A DNA stretch of 64,000 nt, taken from assembly GCA_965279295.1 (NCBI GenBank), contig CBDIHQ010000017.1, one strand, 5' to 3'. The translations under genes and the position numbers were made by a program. The DNA comes from Aquabacter sp965279295. Lineage in GTDB: Bacteria; Pseudomonadota; Alphaproteobacteria; Rhizobiales; Xanthobacteraceae. The notes under the pieces are model-generated. The model saw only the letters and a list, made by a program, of their open reading frames with translations, was not told the origin of the DNA and did no database searches. This document shows, one piece after another, positions 34,926 through 43,028 of this stretch (positions are counted from its first letter, which is position 1; every line of letters starts with the position of its first letter).

Positions 34926-37858
34926 TGCCGCGCCTGAGCAAGGGAGGGCGCATCAATCGCGCGCGGCCCATTTCCTTCAGTTTCGATGGCCGCACCTACC
35001 AAGGCTTTGCGGGCGATACCCTAGCCTCAGCCTTGCTGGCGAACGGGGTGCTGCTGCTGGGGCGCAGCATCAAGTATCACCGACCTCGCGGCCTGCTCGG
35101 TGCGTTCGATGACGAACCGAACGCTATCGTCCGCGTCGGTTCCGGCAACCACGAGGACCCCAATGCCAAGGCAACCCGGCAGGATCTCTACGAGGGGCTG
35201 GACGCTCACCCGGTGAATTGCTGGCCCTCGCTGCGCTGGGATTTCGGCGCGGTGGCGGATCTCTTCAGCCGGTTTCTAACGGCGGGCTTCTACTACAAGA
35301 CCTTCATGGGCTTTCCCGGCTGGCCGTTCTACGAGCGGCTGATCCGCCGGGCCGCCGGGCTGGGCGCGCTCTCCGAAGCGCCGGATGATGATCAGTACGT
35401 CAGGCGTCATGCGTTCTGCGATGTGCTGGTGGTGGGAGCTGGGCCTGCCGGTCTCGCCGCCGCCCGCGCCGCCGCCGCCACGGGCGCGCGGGTGATCCTG
35501 ATGGACGATCAGTCCGAGCCCGGCGGTTCCCTGCTTTGGGAGGCGGGCGAGATTGACGGCGTCGCAGGCGACGCCTGGGCGAGCGAAACGGTTGCCGACC
35601 TGAAGGCCGCCAGCGTCACGGTGCTCCAGCGCACCAGCGTGCTGGGCTATTATGATCACAATTTCCTGCTTGCCGTGGAGCGGTGCGCCGACCATCTCGC
35701 GCCCGAGGCGCGGCAGGGCAGGGCGCGCCAGCGGGTCTGGCAAGTCCGCGCGGGCCGCGTGGTTCTCGCCACCGGCGCTATCGAGCGCCCGTTGCCGTTT
35801 CCGGACAATGACCGCCCGGGCATCATGCTGGCTTCCGCCGCGCGCCAATTCACCTTGCGCTACGCCGCCGCGCCGGGCGCGTGCGGGGTGTTCATCACCA
35901 ACAATGACAGCGCCTATGCCGCCGCGCGTGATTTGCTCGCTGCTGGTGTGCGCATTGCCGCCATCCTCGACGTGCGCACCAGGCCGTGCGCTGGGGCGGA
36001 CGAACTGCGGGCCTTGGGTGTGCGCTGTCTCGCCGGTGCCACGATCACCGCCACCCGTGGGCGGCAGCAGGTCACCGGTGTTCTCGCGACGCTATCGAAT
36101 GGCAAAAGCGAATGGCTCGCCTGCGATTTTGTCGCCATGTCGGGCGGGTGGTCGCCCACGGTGCATCTGTTCTCGCAGTCCGGCGGCCGCTTGCGGTGGG
36201 ATGAGAACCAACTCTGCTTCGTCCCCGATGTTTCGGTTCAAGACGAGGTATCCGCCGGCTCGGCGAACGGCGCCTTCGCTCTCATGGAATGTCTCCAACA
36301 GGGGCATCTGGCGGGCGCCGGCACCGCAATGCTGGATCTTGCCGCGCCTGTTACGTCTGAGGTCACAGCGCCATACGCCATCGCGCCGTTCTGGGTGACA
36401 CCCGGCGCCAAGGGACGCCAGTGGATCGATTTCCAGAGCGACGTGACCCACAAGGACGTGGCGCAGGCGAGCGCCGAGAACATGATCTCGGTGGAGCATT
36501 TCAAACGCTACACCACCACCGGCATGTCTGCCGACCAGGGAAAGACCAGCAACGTCAACGCCCTTGGTCTGCTCGGCGCAGCCACCGGCCGTGTGCCCCA
36601 GGAGGTCGGAACCACGCGCTTCCGTCCACCCTACGTGCCGGTGGCCATGGGCGCGCTCGCGGCGGAGATGGTGGGCGACCTCTACGCGCCGCGCCGTTAC
36701 ATGCCGGCCCATGCCGCCCATATGGCGCTGGGCGCGGTGTTCGACGAATTCGGCGGCTGGCAGCGGCCGGATTATTACCCGCGCGCCGGTGAAAGCCGGG
36801 AGGCCGCGGTCGTGCGCGAGCACCGGACGGTGCGCGCGGGGGTGGGGCTGTTCGAGAGTTCTACCATCGGCAAGATTGCCGTGGAGGGCCGCGACGCCGC
36901 CGTATTCCTCCAGTGCATCTACGCCAACGAAATCCTGAAGCTGCGTCCCGGCCTGATCCGCTATGGCCTGATGCTGAACGAGAGTGGCGTCGTGATCGAC
37001 GACGGCGTCTGCGTGCGCCTCGACACAGACCGCTTCCTGGTCAGCCCCACCAGCGGGGCGACGAACCGCATCCTCGCCTGGATGGAGGAATGGCGTCAGT
37101 GCGAATATCCCGACCTGGACGTTGAGATTTTCGACCTGACCACCGCTTGGGCCGCGTTAGCCATTGCCGGGCCGCATGCCCGCGATGTCCTGGCGGCGGC
37201 CGGCACGGATATTGATCTGTCCTCGCCGGCCTTCCCGCACATGCATTGTCGCGAGGGCCATGTCGCCGGCATCGCCGCGCGGGTAATGCGGGTGAGCTTT
37301 TCGGGCGAGCTTCAATATGAGGTGCAGGTGCCGGCTCGGCAGGCAACCCTTGCCTGGAATGCGCTTCTTTCGGCCGGCGCGCCGTTCGCGATGGCGCCCA
37401 TCGGCCTCGAAGCCTGGCTTCGGCTGCGCCTGGAGAAGGGGTATCTCCACGTCGGCAGCGACACGGACGGGACGACCATTCCCGAGGACATCGGCTTTGG
37501 CGCTGCCATTGCCCGTAAGGCAGACGATTTCATCGGGCGTCGATCGCTCACGCGCGCCGCCATGATGGCGCCGGATCGTTTCCAACTCGTGGGGCTGCGC
37601 GCCGACGGGCGTGTGCCGCTGCCCATCGGCGGTTGCCTTCACGACGCGAGCCTGAGCCCGCCGGCGCCCATCGAGGGGCGCGTAACCTCAAGCTGCTTCA
37701 GCGAAATCTTGGATGCGCCGGTCGCGCTCGGCCTCGTGCGCGGCGGTCGCGCCCGCATGGGAGAGACGCTTGCGGTCCACCACGCGGGCACATCGCGTCG
37801 GGCAACCATTTGCGAGCCTGTGTTTTATGATCCGGCCGGGGAGCGTCTGCGTGCCTGA
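34925..37858 (+). CDS. soxA: sarcosine oxidase subunit alpha
   Basis: 977 residues, matching SoxA. An N-terminal ferredoxin-like domain without cluster cysteines (GRTYQGFAGDTLASALLANG, 22-41), KYHRPRG, a Rossmann NAD-binding motif GAGPAGLAAA at 171-180, and a C-terminal aminomethyltransferase (GcvT-like) half from about residue 600 that binds folate (VGLFESSTIGKIAVEG, EDIGFG). ATG 34925 abuts the soxD stop. No glyA, folD or purU gene follows soxG, unlike many sox operons, so the C1 unit is handled elsewhere or the substrate is not sarcosine itself. Confidence 0.92.
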   Translation: MPRLSKGGRINRARPISFSFDGRTYQGFAGDTLASALLANGVLLLGRSIKYHRPRGLLGAFDDEPNAIVRVGSGNHEDPNAKATRQDLYEGLDAHPVNCWPSLRWDFGAVADLFSRFLTAGFYYKTFMGFPGWPFYERLIRRAAGLGALSEAPDDDQYVRRHAFCDVLVVGAGPAGLAAARAAAATGARVILMDDQSEPGGSLLWEAGEIDGVAGDAWASETVADLKAASVTVLQRTSVLGYYDHNFLLAVERCADHLAPEARQGRARQRVWQVRAGRVVLATGAIERPLPFPDNDRPGIMLASAARQFTLRYAAAPGACGVFITNNDSAYAAARDLLAAGVRIAAILDVRTRPCAGADELRALGVRCLAGATITATRGRQQVTGVLATLSNGKSEWLACDFVAMSGGWSPTVHLFSQSGGRLRWDENQLCFVPDVSVQDEVSAGSANGAFALMECLQQGHLAGAGTAMLDLAAPVTSEVTAPYAIAPFWVTPGAKGRQWIDFQSDVTHKDVAQASAENMISVEHFKRYTTTGMSADQGKTSNVNALGLLGAATGRVPQEVGTTRFRPPYVPVAMGALAAEMVGDLYAPRRYMPAHAAHMALGAVFDEFGGWQRPDYYPRAGESREAAVVREHRTVRAGVGLFESSTIGKIAVEGRDAAVFLQCIYANEILKLRPGLIRYGLMLNESGVVIDDGVCVRLDTDRFLVSPTSGATNRILAWMEEWRQCEYPDLDVEIFDLTTAWAALAIAGPHARDVLAAAGTDIDLSSPAFPHMHCREGHVAGIAARVMRVSFSGELQYEVQVPARQATLAWNALLSAGAPFAMAPIGLEAWLRLRLEKGYLHVGSDTDGTTIPEDIGFGAAIARKADDFIGRRSLTRAAMMAPDRFQLVGLRADGRVPLPIGGCLHDASLSPPAPIEGRVTSSCFSEILDAPVALGLVRGGRARMGETLAVHHAGTSRRATICEPVFYDPAGERLRA

Positions 37859-38399
37859 CATGACCCGATTTGCCGACATGGCATCCGATGACCTGAGGGT
37901 GGAACAGGTGCCTGCCGGCGGCACCTTTCTGATTTCCGTGCGTCCCGATGCCGAAGCGGCGGGGCAGGTGGAATTGCCGGGCCTTGTCTGGCCATCGTTG
38001 CCCGGGCGATGGAACGGCGATGATCCCGGCGCCGCATTGATCGCGCCCAACCGCGTTCTGATCGCTTGCAGCACCGTGCGTCGTGCCGTGGTCACGGTGG
38101 AGCTGGCCGCCATGCGCGAGCGGGGACTTATCAGGGTCCATGACGTGGGCGATGGGCGGGTGTGGTTCAGGCTTTCGGGCCGCCGCGCGGCGGAATTGCT
38201 CAATTGCGGGATCGCGATCGATCTCTCGCCCGCACATTTCGCGGTTGGGGCCGTCGCATCGGTGCAGCTCGCCCGGGTCGCGATCCTGCTTCGGCGCAGC
38301 GCGGAGGGGTTCCACCTGCTGGTGGATGCGTCCTATGCGGATTATCTCGGCAGCTGGCTTACCCGCAACGCACGCCTTCTCGCGACCCTGCCGGTTTAA
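37851..38399 (+). CDS. soxG: sarcosine oxidase subunit gamma
   Basis: About 182 residues. Weakly conserved SoxG pattern: SVRPDAEAAGQVELPGL, WLAPNRVLI-like IAPNRVLI, and RRSAEGFHLLVDASYADYLGSWL at the C-terminus. GTG 37851 is preferred because GGGGAG lies seven bases upstream; ATG 37860 (16 bases away) is the alternative. It overlaps the end of soxA by 8 bases and its TAA stop overlaps the TAA of the convergent MFS gene within TTTAAA. Confidence 0.85.
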   Translation: MPDMTRFADMASDDLRVEQVPAGGTFLISVRPDAEAAGQVELPGLVWPSLPGRWNGDDPGAALIAPNRVLIACSTVRRAVVTVELAAMRERGLIRVHDVGDGRVWFRLSGRRAAELLNCGIAIDLSPAHFAVGAVASVQLARVAILLRRSAEGFHLLVDASYADYLGSWLTRNARLLATLPV

Positions 38400-39607
38400 A
38401 GGGCTTTACGCCTTGCCGAAGTGGCCATAGCGGCGAGGGTGGTGACCGCAAGAACCAGCGGCACGAAGGACAGCCACAGGACGGTGTTCCATCCGTAGGT
38501 TGTCAGTAGGCTTCCCGAAAGGAAGGAGCCGAAGGCCATGGTTCCGAACACGATGAAGTCGTTAAGCGATTGAACCCGCGCGCGTTCTTCGGGCCGGTGG
38601 CATTCCAGAACCATGGAGGAGGCGCCAACGAAGCCGAAGTTCCAGCCAACGCCCAGCAACACCAGCATCACCCAGAAGTGGGCCACGTCCTCACCCGCCA
38701 GGCCGACGACGCCGGCAGCGGCGATCAATGCCAGACCGCAGCCGACGACCCTGATCGCGCCGAAGCGCATAATCAGGCGGCCGGTCACGAAGCTTGGGCC
38801 GAACATGGCGATGACATGCCATTGCACGCCGAGGTTCGCGGTTTCCTGGGAATGGCCGCAAAGCCTCATGGCGAGCGGCGCCGCGGTCATCAGGAAGTTC
38901 ATCAAGAGGTAGGAGACGACGCCGCAGACGACCGCTCCAATGAAGCGCGGTTGCCGCGCGATGAGCCCCAGCGGGCGGCCTCCGGCGAGGTCGGCGGCGG
39001 TCGGCATGGGCAGTCGGACGCCGAAAAGTACGAGGGCGGAGAGCGCCGCGACCGCTGCTTGAGCAAGGAAAGTGGGCGCGAAAAGGTAGGGCTGCCAAAG
39101 GTTCATCGTATGGGTGACGAGCTGCGGGCCGATCACCCCGGCCACCACCCCACCCCCCATGACCAAAGAGAGGGCACGGGGGCGCTGGCTTAGGGGGACA
39201 CAATCGGCGGCCGCGAAGCGGAAGGTGAGCACCACGGCGGCGTAGGCGCCGCCGAGGAAGGTTGCGGCGCAGAACAGCCAGAAGGAACCTTGCAGAACGG
39301 CGATCGTCGCGAGCAGTCCCGCCAGCACACCGCCGGCGGTGCCGAACATGAAGGCGGCGCGGCGGCCGTGGCGCTGAGCGATCGCCCCCGCCGGCAAAGT
39401 ACAGGCGGCCATGCCCACGACGAAAATGGAAAGAGGCAGCGTTGCCAATGCTTTGCTGGGCGCCAGTACATTCCCGACGATCCCGCCGGTGGCATAGATG
39501 ACCACCGCATTCGCCCCCGCCAGGGCTTGCGCCATCACCAGCCGCACGATGTTTCCACGCTGATTTGGCAAGGGGGAGGGGGTGGTGGAAGCGGGGGATT
39601 GGGACAT
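38396..39607 (-). CDS. MFS transporter
   Basis: 403 residues, about 12 hydrophobic segments, no signal peptide. Conserved loop AQRHGRRAAFMFGTAGG between segments 2 and 3. Similar in length and pattern to YcaD/Bcr-like drug or metabolite exporters. It lies between the sox operon and the CMD-cupin gene, convergent with the first and divergent from the second. Substrate not predictable; may be controlled from the shared intergenic region 39608-40023. Confidence 0.85.
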   Translation of the reverse strand: MSQSPASTTPSPLPNQRGNIVRLVMAQALAGANAVVIYATGGIVGNVLAPSKALATLPLSIFVVGMAACTLPAGAIAQRHGRRAAFMFGTAGGVLAGLLATIAVLQGSFWLFCAATFLGGAYAAVVLTFRFAAADCVPLSQRPRALSLVMGGGVVAGVIGPQLVTHTMNLWQPYLFAPTFLAQAAVAALSALVLFGVRLPMPTAADLAGGRPLGLIARQPRFIGAVVCGVVSYLLMNFLMTAAPLAMRLCGHSQETANLGVQWHVIAMFGPSFVTGRLIMRFGAIRVVGCGLALIAAAGVVGLAGEDVAHFWVMLVLLGVGWNFGFVGASSMVLECHRPEERARVQSLNDFIVFGTMAFGSFLSGSLLTTYGWNTVLWLSFVPLVLAVTTLAAMATSARRKAL

Positions 39608-40023
39608 GAAATTTACGCGTCCAATGAACTGTGCCGATACGAAACGCTGCGCGAGGAGGTGGTGCGGCCAGTCGCCGAAAAGCGCAAGTCCTTCCCAGCC
39701 GTTTAGTCGACATCGGCACCGACATCAGGCAGATCTACCGCCATGGCGGTATCGACGAACGCCATGTCGAGCACCTTGAACGACATGCTTTTCGACAAAG
39801 ATGCCGGCCAGCCGATGTTTCGCGGCGACAGCCGGGACTGCCGAGTTGATCCTGCTCCGCATTCATGAACCTGAGATATAGGTTCATGCGCTTTATCGCC
39901 TCTAATCTCTGTGTCCCGCCGGGCTTATCTTCATGACGTAGCGGGAGGGGGAAGCTCTGCCGCTGCCGGTCCGGCGGCGCGCGCGTCCGGGCTGCCCGTG
40001 CGCAGAGACCGGAGATCCGAACC
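39608..40023. other. 416-base intergenic region between MFS and CMD-cupin genes
   Basis: No gene is supported here. The reading frames present are short, lack family similarity and cross the promoter zone. The only structured element I see is the dyad at 39864-39888. A minus-strand stretch encoding SKSMSFKVLDMAFVDTA is open for about 45 codons up to a stop and could be a gene remnant, but I cannot identify it. Confidence 0.5.
39864..39888. promoter_or_regulatory. 25-bp dyad CATGAACCT-N7-AGGTTCATG, LysR-type operator candidate
   Basis: Nine-bp perfect arms and a 7-base AT-rich spacer, 136 bases upstream of ATG 40024. The T-N11-A-like geometry fits LysR regulators. No lysR gene is present in the window. 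Confidence 0.55.
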
Positions 40024-41286
40024 ATGAAGTTGCCCGCTGCCACGCTTGCGGTGTTTTCTCTGGCCACGCCGGTCGAGGCCGAGCCCGCCAAGTCATTTCC
40101 GCGTGTGGCGCCGGCCATCGTCTATGCCACCACCCCGGCGCTTGGCACCTACACCGACGAGGTGCTGTTCGGCGATGTCTGGCGGCGTCCGGAATTGTCG
40201 CCGCGCGACCGCAGCATGGTCACCGTCGCTGCCTTGGTCGCAGGCGGGCATACCGCTCAGATGACCGGACATTTTAACCGCGCGCTCGACAATGGTGTCC
40301 GGCCCAGCGAGATCGCCGCCGTCATCACCCACCTGGCGTTCTATTCCGGCTGGCCGAACGCCATGTCCGCCGTGACGGTCGCGAAGGAAGTGTTCGAGAC
40401 GCGCGAGATCGCGCCGGCGCAGATCGCACCGGAGGGCGGCGCGCCGATTGCCCTCGACGCGAAGTTGGAGGCTGAACGCTCCGCTGCGGTCGCGGCGATG
40501 GTCGGCGGCATCGCACCGGCTTTGGCTGGATACACCAATGAGGTGCTGTTCGGGGATTTGTGGCGCCGCCCGGACCTCTCGCCACGGGATCGCAGCCTCG
40601 TCACCATCAGTGCCCTCGTCGCCGGCGGGCAGGCCGACCAATTGTCGTTTCACCTCAAGCGGGGAATGGACAATGGGCTGACCCGCACCGAGGCGTCGGA
40701 GATCATCACCCATCTCGCATTCTATTCCGGCTGGCCCAAGGCCATGTCCGCGATCCCGGTGGCCAAGGCGGTGTTTGATGCGCGCGAGGCGGGTCCCGAT
40801 GGGGCCAAGCCCTTGGCCTCTCCCGTCCCCGTCGCCACAGCCCCCAAGCCAGAGGGAAAAAACACCATGGATATCCTGCGCCAGGGTTCGCAACCCGCGA
40901 CCGCCGGTTCGGCGGATTACTTCACCGGCAAGGTCAGCATCGCCTCTCGCTTTCAGCGCGACCTGCCGGCGCGCATCGGCGGCGGCATCGTCAGCTTCGA
41001 GGCCGGCGCGCGCACCGCGTGGCACACCCATCCCCTCGGCCAGACCTTGATCGTCACGTCAGGCGCCGGCTGGGTGCAGAAAGAGGGCGGGGAACTCCAG
41101 GAGATCAACGTCGGCGATGTGGTCTGGATTCCGCCGGGCGAGAAGCATTGGCATGGCGCCACCCTCAAATCCGCCATGACCCATATCGCCATATCCGAGG
41201 CGCTCGACGGCACCAGCGTCGTTTGGCTGGAGCAGGTCAGCGACCAGCAATATGGCGCCAAGCCGCCAAAGGTCGGCGCCCGCTAG
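40024..41286 (+). CDS. exported CMD-CMD-cupin fusion protein
   Basis: 420 residues. A signal-like N-terminus (MKLPAATLAVFSLATPVEA) is followed by two carboxymuconolactone-decarboxylase-like repeats (about 25-125 and 150-255). The repeats are nearly parallel: EVLFGDxWRRPxLSPRDRS and ITHLAFYSGWPxAMSA occur in each. A linker then leads to a cupin_2 barrel (about 280-400: AWHTHPLGQTLIV, PPGEKHWHGA) with metal-binding histidines. The CMD repeats lack the CxxC of AhpD peroxidases. Such CMD and cupin proteins often occur as separate genes next to aldehyde/keto reductases. Position before paoABC suggests a periplasmic partner role. Confidence 0.8.
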   Translation: MKLPAATLAVFSLATPVEAEPAKSFPRVAPAIVYATTPALGTYTDEVLFGDVWRRPELSPRDRSMVTVAALVAGGHTAQMTGHFNRALDNGVRPSEIAAVITHLAFYSGWPNAMSAVTVAKEVFETREIAPAQIAPEGGAPIALDAKLEAERSAAVAAMVGGIAPALAGYTNEVLFGDLWRRPDLSPRDRSLVTISALVAGGQADQLSFHLKRGMDNGLTRTEASEIITHLAFYSGWPKAMSAIPVAKAVFDAREAGPDGAKPLASPVPVATAPKPEGKNTMDILRQGSQPATAGSADYFTGKVSIASRFQRDLPARIGGGIVSFEAGARTAWHTHPLGQTLIVTSGAGWVQKEGGELQEINVGDVVWIPPGEKHWHGATLKSAMTHIAISEALDGTSVVWLEQVSDQQYGAKPPKVGAR

Positions 41287-41423
41287 GCGGGCCGGCGCCC
41301 TTCGCCTGAGGCGCCAGCGTTCACTTCCACGCGCGTTGCCAAGAGATCGCGGTTCCCAGGGGAACGCGATGCGGCTTCGTGCATTCAAAACTGAGACTGG
41401 AACCGTTCGAGATTGGACCCCAT

Positions 41424-42077
41424 ATGGAAAACTCCTGCGATTTCAGAATAACCCGCCGCGATCTGCTGATCGTCGGCGCCGCCTCCGTTGCGGGAACGAT
41501 CGTTTCAGGGTCTGCGGGGGCGCAGGCCCTTTCCACAGGCGCATCCAGCATGTCAGTCAGTCCGGTTCTTTCCAAAGTCTCGTTCAAGGTGAACGGGGCG
41601 GCCCGCGATCTCGAATTGGATACGCGCACCACGCTGCTCGACGCTTTGCGCGAGCATCTGCATCTCACCGGCACCAAGAAGGGATGCGACCACGGCCAGT
41701 GCGGCGCCTGCACCGTGATGGTGGATGGGCGGCGCATCAATTCCTGCCTGACGCTGGCCGTGATGCACGAGGGGGACAGCGTCACCACCATCGAAGGCTT
41801 GGGCTCGGCGGAAAACCTGCACCCGATGCAGGCCGCCTTCGTGAAGCATGACGGCTATCAGTGCGGCTACTGCACACCGGGGCAGATCTGCTCTGCCGTG
41901 GCGGTGCTGGATGAGATCAAGTCCGGCATGCCGAGCCATGTGACGGCCGACCTCAACGCCTCTGCGGGCGTCACTGTGGATGAGGTGCGCGAGCGCATGA
42001 GCGGCAACATCTGTCGATGCGGTGCCTACTCCAACATTGTCGAAGCGATCACCGAAGTCGCCGGGAGGCAGGCATGA
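41424..42077 (+). CDS. paoA: aldehyde oxidoreductase [2Fe-2S] subunit with Tat signal (PaoA-like)
   Basis: 217 residues from ATG 41424. Twin-arginine signal RITRRDLLIVGAASVAG at 8-24 directs the folded complex to the periplasm. Cluster ligands: C88, C93, C96, C108 and C147, C150, C197, C199. Same layout as E. coli PaoA (YagT). The FAD subunit begins within its stop (ATGA overlap). Confidence 0.88.
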   Translation: MENSCDFRITRRDLLIVGAASVAGTIVSGSAGAQALSTGASSMSVSPVLSKVSFKVNGAARDLELDTRTTLLDALREHLHLTGTKKGCDHGQCGACTVMVDGRRINSCLTLAVMHEGDSVTTIEGLGSAENLHPMQAAFVKHDGYQCGYCTPGQICSAVAVLDEIKSGMPSHVTADLNASAGVTVDEVRERMSGNICRCGAYSNIVEAITEVAGRQA

Positions 42078-43024
42078 AATCCTTCACCTACGAACGCGCC
42101 AAATCCCCGGCCGAGGCCGCTTCCGCTGCTGCCCGCACGCCGGGCGCGAAATTCATCGCCGGCGGCACCAATCTGCTGGACCTGATGAAGCTTCAGATCG
42201 AAACCCCGGCGCACCTGATCGACGTGAACGGTCTGGCGCTCGACACCATCGCGGTGACGCCGGAGGGCGGCCTGCGCATCGGGGCGCTGGTGCGCAACGC
42301 CGATCTCGCCGCGGACCCGCGGGTGCGGCGCGATTACGGATTGCTGTCGCGGGCCTTGCTTGCCGGCGCCTCGGGCCAGTTGCGCAATAAGGCGACCACT
42401 GCGGGCAACCTGCTCCAGCGCACCCGCTGCCCGTATTTTTACGACACCGATCAGCCCTGCAATAAGCGCCAACCCGGCAGCGGATGCGCTGCCATCGGCG
42501 GCTTCAGCCGCAGCCTTGCGGTGGTGGGTGTGAGCGATGCCTGCATCGCGACCAATCCCAGCGACATGGCGGTGGCGATGCGCGCCCTCGATGCGACGGT
42601 GGAGACGGTGCGCGCGGATGGCGCCACGCGCAGCATCCCCATTGCCGAATTCCACCGCCTGCCGGGAGACACTCCGCAGGTGGAGACCGCGCTGGCGGCG
42701 GGGGAGCTGATCACCTCGGTCAGCCTGCCCAAGCCGGTGGGCGGCACGCACATCTATCGCAAGGTGCGCGACCGCGCCTCTTATGCCTTTGCCCTGGTTT
42801 CGGTGGGCGCCATCGTGCAGCGGGACGGCACCGGACGGGTGGCGCTGGGCGGCGTCGCGCCCAAGCCGTGGCGTGTCGAAGCCGCCGAGGCGCAGATGCC
42901 GCGCGGTGCGAAGGCGGTGACTGAGGGCCTGCTGGCCGGCGCCAAGCCGTCCCATGACAATGCATTCAAGCTGACCCTGGTTGAGCGCACGCTCGCCAGT
43001 GTGCTCGTCGAAGCGAGGGCCTGA
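42074..43024 (+). CDS. paoB: aldehyde oxidoreductase FAD subunit (PaoB-like)
   Basis: 316 residues from ATG 42074. FAD motif FIAGGTNLLDLMK at 27-39 and NKATTAGNLLQRTRCPYF. Four cysteines C119, C129, C138 and C157 lie in the loop that holds the extra [4Fe-4S] cluster in E. coli PaoB, so the full electron chain appears intact. The next gene begins 4 bases after its stop. Confidence 0.88.
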   Translation: MKSFTYERAKSPAEAASAAARTPGAKFIAGGTNLLDLMKLQIETPAHLIDVNGLALDTIAVTPEGGLRIGALVRNADLAADPRVRRDYGLLSRALLAGASGQLRNKATTAGNLLQRTRCPYFYDTDQPCNKRQPGSGCAAIGGFSRSLAVVGVSDACIATNPSDMAVAMRALDATVETVRADGATRSIPIAEFHRLPGDTPQVETALAAGELITSVSLPKPVGGTHIYRKVRDRASYAFALVSVGAIVQRDGTGRVALGGVAPKPWRVEAAEAQMPRGAKAVTEGLLAGAKPSHDNAFKLTLVERTLASVLVEARA

Positions 43025-43028
43025 CGCC

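Noticed and set aside
39735..40118. Minus-strand open frame in the intergenic region before the CMD-cupin gene
   Set aside because: Overlaps the CMD-cupin start, lacks recognisable features and is arginine-rich like other shadow frames.
40024..40800. AhpD-type alkylhydroperoxidase
   Set aside because: CMD repeats lack the CxxC redox pair required for AhpD activity.
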